This document shows, piece by piece, positions 1 to 56,527 of a DNA stretch of 64,000 bases. The position numbers and the translations under genes were made by a program. Numbering within the stretch: position 1 is the first letter of the stretch; the number at the start of each line of letters is the position of its first letter. The notes beneath the pieces were generated by a model. The model was not told the DNA's origin. It saw only the letters and a list, made by a program, of their open reading frames with translations, and made no database searches. The stretch is taken from positions 22,847,267 through 22,911,266 of the forward strand of contig JAAOOA010000127.1 in NCBI GenBank assembly GCA_012861695.1, given 5' to 3'. This DNA comes from Trematomus loennbergii. Lineage: Eukaryota > Chordata > Actinopteri > Perciformes > Nototheniidae.

Positions 1-844
1 TCCGGTTGCTCGGCTGCCCTCCTGTTTGGGAACCAGCAAAGTTGGAGTAGCTTCCTCTGAGTGAAATCTGAGATGTACTGATGGAATATTTCTGGAAGCA
101 CTGGGTCTTTCCACTGTGATCCTCACCAACACAGACAATCACCAAAACAGACTAGACTGTTTCTTAGTCATATAGCATCACACAGCTACAATATGTACAT
201 TTACAGCACTTGCATAGAAAAATAAGTTTCTCAGCAGATGATTTTTTTCATGTAAACCACAGTAATATCAAAAAAGAAGTCAATTTTCCAAATATAAAAT
301 GCACTGTTAAAAGGAATCAATAGACACAAGTGGGATAACTTTTTCTGCTTTGGAGCACTTCATTGTGCAAACAGTAGGAGACAATTCCAACATATTAGAC
401 ACAAAAACATTAATTGACACAGACTTAAGGAATGCAAGTTAAGAATTCAAGCATGTGAACTCAGAATGTTTTTTTTTTTTTATCATATTGGCGCAAGTTC
501 ACATTAGTCACATTAACACTTTGTAAAGTCTAAGAGCTGGCAACAATGTGGAAACCTCACATTTGACTTTGTTTGGGCCTCTTTTAAATCATTGTGAATG
601 GTTGTGACTGTACTAACATACATGAATATGCTTCCATTTGGCAAGCTACAAATGGAAAATTCTGAAGTGTGTCATTGCTCAGTTGTCCTTGGTGTGCATA
701 GTTGGGTCTCTGGGGGATGTTTACGGGCGTTTGAGGTTGTCGTCTTATTCTTTTAAACAAGCGTGTCAAATATGATTTCCCCCATTGCAGGAATGTTCCA
801 CTGTGGAACGTGCTCGGGGTGGAGGTGGTGGTGCTGAGGTCTGT
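1..844. other. 3' flank of twf1, no gene recognised
   Basis: This stretch should contain the twf1 3' UTR on the minus strand. I see no clean AATAAA on that strand close to the stop, so the end of the transcript is not placed. There is a poly-T run near 470-481. Nothing else is recognisable. Confidence 0.5.
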
Positions 845-9344
<8,500 letters not shown>

Positions 9345-9473
9345 TGTGTCTTTCGTCGGATCAAGAGCTGATGCAGCTGTTCAGGCGAAACCAGGGCAGA
9401 GAAGCAGGAAGAGAACTGCATCCACAAGAGCCGCCCCCCGTGTGACGTCATCAAGATCTAAATCACAGGACCT
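9345..9473 (-). promoter_or_regulatory. twf1: twf1 5' UTR and proximal promoter region
   Basis: On the minus strand this is the sequence directly upstream of the twf1 start codon. It contains a TGACGTCA CRE-type palindrome at 9443-9450 and a GC-rich stretch beside it. Only about 130 bases separate the ATG from the target duplication of the hAT-like element, so the promoter either is very short or runs into the element. Confidence 0.5.
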
Positions 9474-9481
9474 GGTCAAAC

Positions 9482-10515
9482 CAAGGGTGTAACTTTGGTT
9501 TGAGAAGTGGGGGGGACACAAAACAGGGGGTCCTCCGCAATGAAATATTTTCTCAATTTAATTCCATTTCCTGCCTTTCTACAAATATATTAGGGACTAT
9601 AGTGTTAACAAATCCAAGAAAAATGTGTAGTGTATATAATGAGTGTGCACACTTATCTAGTATCCTATCCATGTGAACCTGTTTTATTTGTGATTAGCTG
9701 ACATCCTCTAGGGGGGTCCGGGGGCATGCACCCCGGGAAGATTTTTGTCTTTAAATTGAAGTTGAATGCATCAATCTGGTGCACTTTGAGGGCAACATTA
9801 AGAGATTATGGATACAGTTCTCAACACTCATATGAAACAGAACTGTATATATTTCAATAATCAAAAAGCCATTAGAATATGCTCACAACCAATAACAAAT
9901 CATTGATAAACTCCTCTCTCCTATCTTTATCTTACCTAGTCTGCATTTTTTCTTTTTATTTATGCATATTTGACTAATCACTCCCCTTTCAAACTGTGTT
10001 TTTTATTTTTGTACTGACCTATAGTACACATTGGAAGGATTTCTTAACTTATTTTATATACAACTATATATTACATAGATGGAAATATTTGTTTACATAG
10101 ATGACCAAACCGTTTGAGACCCACTGAGATAACTAGACTAAAGTTTACAACCTAATCACTCAGAGAGTCCTTTACCTCCCTGAGCTGACGTTATCTCTCT
10201 CAGTCCGACAGGAGAGGACTCTCCCTCTCCTTATTGTTGAAACAGCTACTAATCTCCATTAGCTCCGAGCTAGCACCAAATGCTAACAACAACCCCCGTA
10301 ACTCTCTATGTCTCTCTCTCTCTCTGTCTCTCTCTCTTTCTATCTCTCTCTCACAAGATGCGCTCGTGCCACACACACACAGACGCTCCTCCGTGACGAT
10401 GACCGCTTGCGTAAAAAAAAAATTAAATAAAAAAAAAAGTGGGGGGGACACAAATGGGATTTTGAAAAGTGGGGGGGACATGTCCCCCCTGTCCCCAGTG
10501 GAAATTACGCCCATG
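9482..10515. mobile_element. non-autonomous hAT-like DNA transposon
   Basis: The element starts CAAGGGTGTAACTTTGG and its other end, read inward, is CATGGGCGTAATTTCC, giving imperfect terminal inverted repeats. GGTCAAAC flanks it exactly on both sides (9474-9481 and 10516-10523), an 8-bp duplication as made by hAT transposases. Inside are GTGGGGGGGACA motifs near both ends, GGGGGGTCCGGGGGCATGCA and a TCTCTC run. No transposase coding sequence is seen, so it must have been moved in trans. Confidence 0.85.
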
Positions 10516-10523
10516 GGTCAAAC

Positions 10524-12000
10524 AATTATAATATATTTGATAATGAAACAATTATAATATATGTTATAATTAAACAATTATCATATATATGTTCCTTTTT
10601 TTATTACCATTTCTTAATAGGATTAATATTATTAAATTATAATGTAAGACCTAAATCTGTTATATGACAATTATTCTTTTAAAAGTAAGATAAATAAACA
10701 AAGTATTAATGTTCATTTATTTCCACATTTATTTAATTGAGTTTTTCTTCCAATGTATTTATTCGTGTATTTTTTGGATTCCTGTATGTATTCCTGTATT
10801 TATACATGTATTTATTTTGTACTCATGTCATGTTCTGTCCTTCATACCTGTATGCTCGTTGTGTGCACAAAGGTACATATTTTGTCTTCTGCTATGCTGA
10901 TGTTAAATTCGGAGAAATTGTCCCCACCACTTTTTCTAACAAAGTGACGCCCATGATAACCCACATCTGCTTGATCAAATTGACAATATTTATGATTAAA
11001 CCGGTATTTTTTTATTCTATACAGTGGAATTCAAAAATATTAGATTGGTTCTTTATATATTTACCAATAGGCTCAGGGTTGGAACACGATTAAAGCAAGT
11101 CAGTTATTTGTTCACTCTTCAATTCTGATCTTTATTCACGTAGATGTCCTGCTTTCATGGCAGCAAATCCTATTGGCGTGAAATCCTGCAACATCTGGAC
11201 GCCACCGGGCTTCCTGCCTCTGCCTATGTCCCTCCCACTCCTCGGTAAATAAAAAAAATATATGGATAGATTTTACAGCAGAAGAATTGTCCTCATCCTG
11301 TCACCAGAGGGAATCTCAGGAGATGTGTCACAGCTATGGATGTGGTCACAGCTGGAGTCACACCGGAAATAATGTGAACCGGTCTTCAAAATAAGGGTTT
11401 TATTTATTCTCCTAAAAAGATTGGTGCTGGCATACGCATGCGTAGCACAGTTCAGAGTTCAAATGAATGATTATAATGTTGAACTACCTCAAAGTGAATG
11501 GTATTAAGCTACATTTTATTGAGACATTGATGTGTCTTTACATACAGTCTTTGCTTTATGCATTGCTGATATTCATAAGGCATTATGTTAACTGTAGAAT
11601 AAAAAGCTTTAATAAAAAAGAGCCACATTTAAATGTTCTAATGTTTATTTCAATAAAATGGCAACACAAAGAACCAACACTCGTTTTATTAACGGAATGT
11701 CAACCTTTAAACAACAATATACAGGCTTTGTGTGTACATATAGGCCTACAGGAAAACACCCAAACAGCAGTATCATAATAATAATAACAATAATTAATTG
11801 CATTTTATCTTAGCACTAAAAAAGTAAATTATAACAAGAATATGTGAAACCCAAATAAAACAAAATGCATTAAATAAGTAAGCACATGCCAATATTATAC
11901 TGTATATATCTATGTAGGTTAATTGACACATCACGTTTTACTTTGAAATGTGAAAGCGGAAGTATTATATTTGAACTGTCTCTATTGACGCTGGTGAATA
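10524..12000. other. intergenic region between twf1 and tmem117
   Basis: This is mostly AT-rich DNA. A second sequence resembling a hAT terminus (GTGACGCCCATG) ends near 10953, and a short minus-strand open frame with a following AATAAA lies at about 11132-11245. No gene is supported. Confidence 0.45.
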
Positions 12001-12490
12001 ATGTGTTGGCTACATTGCGTTGCACAGATGCTATGCGTGCTGTGTGGATCCAGCCATCTCCATCCTCTGTACAGCAGCAGCGTCCCGTTCACAACCCAGA
12101 AACAGCACCGCCCGGCGGGAAACTGCTGACGAAGCACCGCCCGGCTCAGCTAGCCCGCCCGGCGCATGGACGCTCCAGCACAATGGCAGAGGATTTGGGG
12201 GTGCCTCTGTCGTATACCAACAACAGGTCGCATGGATAATCCCTCCACAAAAACCCTCCCGCATCGTTTCGTATTTGGGATGATTAGAGCGCCGCTGTCG
12301 GCTTGATGTGACAGGAGAGCCGTGCGGGAGCGGGGCGTCTTGTCCCGGCTGTCGACTGAAAGCAAAAACGGCGTGGAGCAGGTGCGTTCATGACGCTGAT
12401 CCACCGCACATGCACACATTATATTACCGAGTTGCAAGCAGGTAAGGTCTGCACGAATTTCGGCCGTCCCAGATGTCTCTTGGAGCACCG
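12001..12490 (+). promoter_or_regulatory. tmem117: CpG-rich region, probable tmem117 promoter and 5' non-coding exon
   Basis: CpG dinucleotides are dense here compared with the AT-rich surroundings, for example around 12110-12190 and 12290-12370. A good donor, GAGCAG|GTGCGT, lies at about 12381. The next strong acceptor before the tmem117 start codon is CTGACTCCCAG at 14015. That fits a non-coding first exon, as in other vertebrates, but no transcript evidence is available. Confidence 0.5.
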
Positions 12491-14043
12491 ATATTAAAGT
12501 TGTGTAATCAGATAATTCCAGTCAAGCCTGTGTTATCTGCGAGATACGTGAGGTCGGCGATGTGACATTTGGCGTCATCGCTGTTGTGACATTAGAGGGG
12601 ATGTGTGTGGTCACAGACTTATGCTCTTTACACGGTAGTCCATTCAGGAATTGACAGATTTGGCCCGAATTACGGACCACTCAGTGTATTTCCTGCAGGC
12701 AGCACTTCGGTCTATAGGGCCAGTAATTGACATGGTTTAGAGGAAAAGCCAGGGAGTTTAGAGGATGTACCCTACCATGAGCAAGATGATAATAATGGTG
12801 ATTAGGATATCAAAGATCTTGCAGATTCTACTGCAATCTCAAATGCATATCCATCATTGTCAGCCCCCAGGTTGATGAGTCCTTTTTGGGTATTATTTGC
12901 ATGCTTTCTTCCTGTATTCATGGGTGTCCTTTGGGTGCCAGCTGAGTCCCTCTCCATACATGTTTGGGACTCTGCACTGGCCTCAAACTGGGTACAGGTC
13001 CCATGTCACAACTGGCCCTCTTAATGTGTATAATGGGATAAAGGCAGAAAACGAATTAAGCATTTCACTGAAGATTAAGTGTGTATGGAATCACTGGTTT
13101 AGCAAGACCCAAGGTGGCAAGTATCCGAATGACAAGATAAAACATGATGCTGGTGAAATGTAATAGCCACATGGGGGTTTCACTTTGGCAGCTCTATTTC
13201 TGGAGACGTTACATAATCTACTATTCCCACTGTGGGGTATTTTGGGAAACTGTGTCAAAGCAGGGAACTGGTTTGGGGAATTCAGTCGAGCAAAGTCAGA
13301 CCAGTCACAAAGGGCTACAGCGAGGGAGTTCAGAGTGAAGTCGATGGGTGTCGTGTGTGGGCTTTAAGAATACAGAGGGGGGGACTGTTGGAAGTTACTC
13401 TAAGCGCTGCCTCTGCTTGGCAGGTGTTCCCCAACAGAGCACATGCTGCCACACTTTTTCTGAGGGGAGCACAGAGTAGACAGGCTGAGAGGATAAGCCT
13501 TTTCAAGAGCCAGCGCTTTACAGCTAAGCACTTCAAGATTCTACCTTATCCAGGTATGACACTAAACTTCAACCTGTTTTTCTGACTGAAGAATTTAGTT
13601 TAAAAGGCTTAATCTTTGTTCAGCTTTTTGTTAAGTTGTGAGCTCAGCTAACACATTAAACTTTTCAAAAGTTCAACCTGTTTTCATGCACCTGATTCTT
13701 TGCTGTCATGGCATCCCCATCCAGACGGATCAAGCCCTCTCTGACATGTTTGTGTGATAATCTTTGCGTTGACGTGAAAGCCTGTCTCTGCACTAAGAAA
13801 TCTCTGTGTAGGTGCATTATTGGCACTGCTGCTGCACAGAGTTGTCTGAATTTAGCATAATCTCACAATCTCTCCCAAACCTCAGTTACACTCCTAACAC
13901 TAATCTCAATCTGAGGGATGTTTCACTCTAATCTGCCGTGCTGATTTGAGTATAATGTAATCTGACTGAAATGTGACTTTCTCTCTCTCACCCTCTCTCC
14001 CTCTCTGACTCCCAGGTGTAGTGTGGCTCGGGGGCTCAGCAGG

Positions 14044-49733
<35,690 letters not shown>

Positions 49734-50385
49734 CCTTATGAACTCTTGAAACTTCATTTATAAATGAGAGCTCAAGATTCAGTCGGTCAACATATTAGGA
49801 CGTCTCTTTTTCCTTGGACAAAGACCAAGCTTCAGCAGAAGTTGACCAAAAACTGTTCATGAGATTTGGAAAATATGGACAAAGTGATGTTCCACGATCA
49901 CAAAGGCCAGTCCTGATGGCTGTATTTGTTTGAATATATTTTTCTAAATCTATTTTTTAAACAGTACCGAGTCTGATAACAAACACAGAATGCAACACTT
50001 TTAATTGACATGGTGCTTGCTCGGGTTTTGCATTTTCATAATTCAATTTTGTCACGGGGAAGCCATTGTGGTGCCTATATACCAGAGGAGTATTTATACA
50101 GTCATGACATTGCAGCCAGGTGGAGTTTATCGTATCACACCAATGTTACAGCTACACTAGTGCCTTGATATTTCATATATAACCAGATACAGACTGAAAC
50201 GTATTCAGTCTATGCTACTATAGGCAACAAAATGGAAGATGTCCAAGTTACAGTATGCTTTAACGTCTTATTTATGTATCACCTTATTTTTATCCTAAGG
50301 CTTTATCATTTTAATTTATTATCATGTGACATCAATCTCACTCCCACTTCTTGTTAAATGACATGATTATGAACATTTATGACCT

Positions 50386-50570
50386 ACATTACATTACATG
50401 TTACTTGTTAGACGCTTTTATCCAAAGCGACTTACATACTCAATACTGTGGACAATCCCCACAGGAGCAATTTGGCCCAGGGACACAACGACATGCTGAC
50501 TGCAGTGGGGTTTGAACCTGTGACCCCCTGATCCGAACACCGCGCACAACCCACTGCGCCACACGCCGCC
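50386..50570 (-). mobile_element. tRNA-derived SINE, copy 2
   Basis: On the minus strand the head has an A box (TGGCGCAGTGG) and a B box (GGTTCAAACCC), and the tail has the same AAGTCGCTTTGGATAAAAGC block and ATGT-rich end as copy 1. It is opposite to the direction of tmem117 transcription and would lie in its 3' UTR. Confidence 0.82.
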
Positions 50571-51609
50571 ACCTATTCATATCCTCTCACTTGAGATTAG
50601 TTACAGAGATATTAAATGCAATCAGCTAAGATCAAATAGCTAACCAACAATCCACCTCATGATTGCTCGTGTGGCCGCTGCACCTGGACTGAATACCAAC
50701 ACAGTCAGAAGGGCGGTTTTGCCCTTGGCATAAACACGCCATTGAAGTGCAGAGGAGGCTTCTGCTCCAAAGCTCAGGATTTCTTTATGTCTAGATAAAC
50801 CTTAAAAGTTTTAGAAGCAGTATTTTCAGACATGGTAAATGCATGAAGACTTATTTATTTATTTAAAACATTATCCTAGTGTTTAAAAAAGAAAGAAAAT
50901 TGATGTTCAAACGCAACTGAAACCTTCAGCATTTATCTGGCTTGAAAAGTATTCACTGCCTTTCCACATATTCTCCTATGCTACCAAATCTCATTTATAT
51001 TGGGAGTTTTTGGTCCAAAAGCACGCCCTTCAGTTTTTTCTGTGAAGTGCAAATACTAACTAATTACCAAATTACTAACTAATGCTTTTTTAGGTGTGGC
51101 ACTTTCAATAAGTAAAAGTAATTTGACCAAAGATACAACATGTTTAAGTGTTCTCAACAAATAATGCTGCATAAGATGATATGCTAATTTAAAGGAGCTA
51201 TATTCATGATAGACAGAGTGGAATGATATTATGTGTTATTGCACCACTCTGCATTATAATGGACTGTAATGTACTATAATGTCCTGGAAAATGATTTCCC
51301 AAAAACAGGGAATATCAAACACTAACCCCATCTTTTGCTTCCTAACACAGTTGTGACAGAGTTTTTTCAAACATTATTATAAGTAATGAGCCTGGGGTGT
51401 GCCGCCAGAAGTTACAGAGTCCTGCATAATTTAACTTGAATCATTAATGACTCAATTTTTTTTGTCTTTACATGATTTTTTACTTGCGTATCTGCCTATC
51501 ATAATGCATCTTTCATTTAATGTGTCTGCTTCTTTCCATTTACAGTTTTCATTTCAGAGTTGCTCAAATTTAAAGACATGTTTATGTTATTTTAAGATGT
51601 TTTCCTAAG

Positions 51610-51690
51610 CAGCAGCTGTCTGATCTCTGATTGGTCAGCTCCCATGTATTTTGGCAGGAGTCTGACCAATCAGAGCAGCTTCTCTGTGTG
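51610..51690. repeat. inverted repeat with 13-base perfect arms
   Basis: TCTGATTGGTCAG and, about 30 bases later, CTGACCAATCAGA form a perfect stem, and AGCAGCT/AGCTGCT-type bases extend it. It may be a small foldback element in the presumed tmem117 3' UTR. The two CCAAT/ATTGG cores are also CCAAT-box sequences. Confidence 0.6.
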
Positions 51691-52397
51691 TTGGATTTCA
51701 TTTTTAGGTGGCACACTGCTAACATTTCTTTAAAAAGTTAATTAATACACCAACTAAATGTGCCTCGAATTAATTAATTGAATAGTTAATCAGCGTAACA
51801 TATTTTTGATGTGATAATTTGTTAATTTATTATATTTAATACTGTAAAACGTAATTATTATTACGGTTGCACACCCCCGACTCCTTACAGGTGTGTGTGT
51901 GTGTTGCCGCCTTTGTGTGTGTGGGTACATTGTGGAGGTGTGTATTTGTGTCTGTAAAGGATGTTTTATACAAAATAGTGCATGTTGTGTGCGTGTGTGT
52001 GTGTGTCTGTGTGCACTTGAGGCTTGAGGAGGGCGTAGGTGTTTGCTACACTTGTTTTTTGACAAAGGCCATTCTGTGAAGAGGTCAATTTATTTAGCAT
52101 AATTGGTTTGCAGCTTTGCTTCTGTAATTATCCTTTTATACATTACAGCTCTTTGAGGACATTAGATATTAGTGTCTCACCAAAGGCCAGCAGTTCTCTG
52201 GACTTGAAGAGTTGAATCTGTTTGTTATGTATTGTGTTTAGGTTAAAAGTGAGGCCTTCCTCTTTGTTGTTTTCATTGAATTGTGTTGCAAAGCTGACAC
52301 TTCCTTCAGTCCCTTTGTGTTTGTGCTTTTGACTTAAAGCAGAGTAAATCTTTTTTCAGTGTTTGCTCAATGTATGTCTGTTGAACCTTGTGTTGAC

Positions 52398-52403
52398 AAT
52401 AAA
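52398..52403 (+). promoter_or_regulatory. tmem117: AATAAA polyadenylation signal, candidate for tmem117
   Basis: The hexamer lies in GTGTTGACAATAAATTAATA, followed by T-rich and GT-bearing sequence as expected of a poly(A) site. Assignment to tmem117 is by strand and position only. Confidence 0.4.
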
Positions 52404-52420
52404 TTAATACATTTGTTATA

Positions 52421-55009
52421 TACCCTATGGAGCTTTTTTGACCCCGTTGTTTTATTCAATAACATCAGAAAGTCTTAAAACAAGGTTGCTGAAATGGTTA
52501 TCAAGAAAAGTTCTTTTTAATATGCTTGGGAAATGGTTGCCAAGCAACAGCACAGGTCAAGCTTCTTGCAGCTGCTGACCCAATTAATACGGGCGATACG
52601 AGAAATAATGATACTATCTCCACAAGGTCGCTCGAATATATAGCCGGCATACACATGGCACCCGGCTCAGATTAGTATGAGGACGGCTCGGGGAGGGTCC
52701 GCTGCTTGATTTATGCCAGTGGTAAACTATTTGAATTTGTTATGTGTTCTGTTCCCCAGCAGGATTAGTTTACAGAACATGTATTTCTGTAAATGAGTTA
52801 TAGATTTAATTAAAAAATCTGAGGAAGGAAAAGTGAAGAGACAGAATTGGTTTAAGGCTCTCAAGCCGGAGTAAGGACCTCTCCAAGGGGTTATCAGATG
52901 AAACTGACGGGTCGTGAGGTTGCTCTGCTACAAAAAATGTAATGAATTATTATTGTACAAAATTCAAACCAAAATTCCCTTCCCAAAAATAGGCAAAAAG
53001 GAATAGAATATTTAAAAAATAAAAATTAGTCATATATAGTATGTTGAAATATGAAAATATTCATCGTATAGTATGTCGAAAAAAGATTTTGAAAAAATAC
53101 TATTACTTAAGTCATGCTTTAGTATTTAAACGACAGTTTTAAATAATATCATAGTATTAATAATATTATAACATGTTCATAAAAAGGGAACCAGAAGCCA
53201 AGAATCCTGTGAAATGTATTTTTATTTACAACATTGAACCCTACCTCACCACTCGCTGAAAATTTACTTTAATAATAATACATACATAATAAGGGCATCT
53301 GCTACCTGCCTTTGATGTTAAAATATAAAACAATCCCTATTGTGTGAAGGCCCAGCAGCTGCATCAACACCTGAGGTCTGGGAACATGTTTTCATTGTCA
53401 GAGTATTAGCTTGTTTGTCTGAGGCCTCTTCCAAGTCTGCCATTGGGCTGAGAGATGAGATATTGATTTCTGGAGGGCCTTGCAATAATTGAGAGAACAC
53501 ATCAAAACAGGAGTTTCAAAAATGTTTGTGGCGTTTGAAGCCTGATGCCCAACGTTGTGTTAACAGTGTATTGACTAAATCCTGTTGGCAGCGTTCGGGA
53601 TCGATTGCATTCGGCCTTTGATTACATTTTCAAAAAGCTGCTTTTTTTCATGACTTTTGATCTTATGTAGACATTTTGAGGGGGGGGGGGTTACCTTGGT
53701 TGGTTATTGGCTAATGGTTACACAAGCCAAAAAATCGTTATGACATCATAAAGTGGCCAAAATCTGATCAGCTCATGTTCAGACAGATTTTTATATAAAT
53801 GGATCAGGACAAAAAGCGAGTGAATCTTTTTTCCTGAAACTTTCAGAATCTCTTAACGCAGAGGGGACACATGTTTATGTATAAAAGACATGAAAAATAG
53901 GATAATAGGTGAACTTTAAACTAGTAGGGTTGTATCTAAAGCTAAATGTAAACCCGAAAAATCCCACAGAGGAGGCGAGTCATGACTACAGATCAACTGG
54001 AATCTCCACGACTGTCTTTGAGCTATTCTCCAATTAGATCAGTGTATCATGTCCTGGCATGGCCCATCACTCTGTGCTGACAGCTGCGTGACTCTGGGAG
54101 ACCCTGTGAAATGTATCAGTGCAGTCAGTCGCAGCCAGAGAGCAGGTTTCCCCCTCTTCCTCCCCCTCAGCTCTTCCTCCCCCCAGGGAAACGCCATTCT
54201 TCTGTAATTCCTCCTGCTGCTTTCTGATACCTAACAGAGCGACATATGGCACGGATATATTTCTCAACACATCCAAAAACTCACTTAGAGGTCTGAATCC
54301 CAAGACAGGGGTTTGTGCTAATGATGTCTGCTTTACTATTCCTCTGTGGGGGAAAGGGGATTTGGTTTTATTCTAATTCTTCTTAAGTCCAATTTAGTGA
54401 ATAATTAAGTGATGACTAACTGTTGCACTGCTTTAAGAATTTGTAGCAGCCAGGGAAAAGAAACTACTATTGAAGAAGTGTTGCGTTTTAGATATTGTAC
54501 TTATTTAATTTGACCATTTTTGTCATACCTTTGGAAGACCTTTCTCACATTGGAAAACATGACACACGATAACAGAGAGGGTGAATATTCATGTGTAGGA
54601 AAATAATAGAGATCTGTTGTTCTGTTATAAAATATATAAAACAGTATTCAACACATTCATCCTGAGCATGTACCTTACATCTTACTTTGGAAAGGTTGTT
54701 GGAGGACTCTGAAGGTTAAAAAAAAGAAACCGATTACAGAAATGTAAGATGTAACAATGCAAAGAAGCAAAACAAAAATGAAGTTTGAAAAAAGTGTGAT
54801 TCACGGTCCATTCACTAGCTTTCATTACTTCCAATGCTCAAACAGAAGTAGCTCTCTGAATGTGGATTTTTAAGATGTTTCCTTTATGGTGCTTAATGAA
54901 AAGTCACTGTTATTACAATCTCTCCTTAAGGGGGCATTCAGTAAATGTGAGTATAAAATGTTATTGCAATAATAGTCGTTGGTATATTCAACCAAAAATA
55001 TAATATAAG
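52421..55009. other. intergenic, no gene recognised
   Basis: The region is AT-rich. A minus-strand open frame of 78 codons at 54067-54303 shows no recognisable domain. A run of ten G lies near 53681. Nothing else is supported. Confidence 0.45.
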
Positions 55010-55556
55010 TCAACCTCACAGTACAGAAAAAGGCAGAGATCATCAAAGTCAGGAGGATTCATCATCTGGGAACCATGAATTCAAGATTAAATGGCAATAT
55101 TTCCTATATGATGATTTTATCACTGAGCACAATCTCGATTTTATGTTTTTAACGAAACTTGGATTGAACAAAATAACAGTGCAGCTGTTCTTATCAATCA
55201 ACCCCTCCCAACTTTAGTTTTATGAGTCAGGAAAGAATGCATAAGAAAGGGGTGGAGTTGCTATTTTGTTCAATGATTCCATTCAATGCAGGAAGACATC
55301 TTATGGGACTTTGCTTCTTTTGAATATGTGGCCCTTCAGCTGAAATGCTCCTCTCGAGCTCTGTTCCTAAATATCTATAGACCACCCAAATACTGTGCAA
55401 GCTTTTTTGATGATTTACTGAACTGCTGTCTATAGTGTGTATTGACTTTGACCGTTAGTCATTGTTGGTGATTTTAACATCCATGTTGACAACCCCCAGG
55501 ACAGAGGGGCTAAAGAACTGTTTTGTGTTCTTGATAACTATGGACTGACTCAGCAT

Positions 55557-56516
55557 GTGGCGGAGCCCACGCACAATAAGGGGCACACTCTGGACTTAAT
55601 TATCTCAAAGGGTCTGAATATCTCAAAGGTTGTGGTGACTGATGTTGCACTCTCTGATCATTCCTGTGTTTTCTTTGAGAGCTCTATTTCTGTTCACAAA
55701 AAGAGAGTAACCACAAAGCGATATTTAACTGAAAATACTAGGGAAATGTTTACTCATAATTTTTCATCCACACTTGCCCCTGCTAACATCTCAGTAAATG
55801 AGCTAGTAGATCATTTTAATTCAAAAATTAAAAATGTTATAGATACCATTGCTCCAACTAAGGTAAAGGAAGTGATTAGCAAGAAAATATCTCCATGGAG
55901 AAAGGCCATGACCGTGAGAACAGAAAAAAGAGAGTGTCGAAAAGCTGAACGTAGGTGGCGAAAAACAAATCTCCAGGTTCACTTTGAAATCTATAAAGAG
56001 AGACTTGGCCTTTATAATTTGGAATTGAAAAACGCACGACAGTCTTTCTTCTCTGACATCATTACCAAAAACAAAAACAACGCACGTGCCTTGTTTGCTA
56101 CCGTCGACAGACTAACTAACCCCCCAGTGTCAGTAGCCTCTGAATTTCTATCCACCAGGGCGTGCAATGATTTTGCCTCCTTCTTCACTGACAAAATTCA
56201 GAAAATTAGACAAGCAGTCAGTGCCTCTGCATCAGGTACAGCAAATGTTTTGTCCCTATGTCCACCTAATATCAATTCAAACACCATGACACAATTCCAT
56301 CAGATTAATGGTAAAAACTTAGAGGACATTATTCAACTTCTGAAATCCTCCTCCTGCTGCCTTGATATTATTCCAACAGGATTTTTCAAAGATGTTTTTC
56401 CTTGCATGGCCTCAGATCTACTTCATATAGTAAACACATCTCTTCACTCAGGTATTTTTCCAGAGGCCCTGAAAACTGCAGTCATTAAACCGCTCTTAAA
56501 AAAATATATAATCTAG
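55557..56516 (+). pseudogene. LINE open frame: end of endonuclease and spacer
   Basis: The ~320-codon frame begins inside the endonuclease domain (GHTLDLIISKGL, ALSDHSCVFFES). It runs through the basic spacer between endonuclease and reverse transcriptase to TAVIKPLLKK, then breaks in an A run. There is no natural start at its left end. Confidence 0.8.
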
Positions 56517-56527
56517 ATGCTTCAGTA

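Larger units (their letters stand above)
49734..52420 (+). other. tmem117: probable tmem117 3' UTR
   Basis: After the stop codon there is no competing gene. An AATAAA signal lies at 52398-52403 (GACAATAAATTAATAC), about 2.7 kb downstream, and is the first convincing site I see, so the UTR may extend to about 52420. It would include a SINE at 50386-50570. The true end could be earlier. Confidence 0.4.

Noticed and set aside
10234..10557. Plus-strand 107-codon frame with serine-leucine repeats, and its minus-strand shadow
   Set aside because: It is a product of the TCTCTC run inside the hAT-like element.
12183..12239. Short frame starting MAEDLGVPLSY in the CpG-rich region as a tmem117 N-terminus
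   Set aside because: It ends in a stop before the donor at 12381 and does not match TMEM117, whose start is clear in the exon at 14044. At most it is an upstream ORF.
54067..54303. Minus-strand 78-codon frame
   Set aside because: No known family, no splice or promoter context; it is the kind of frame expected by chance.
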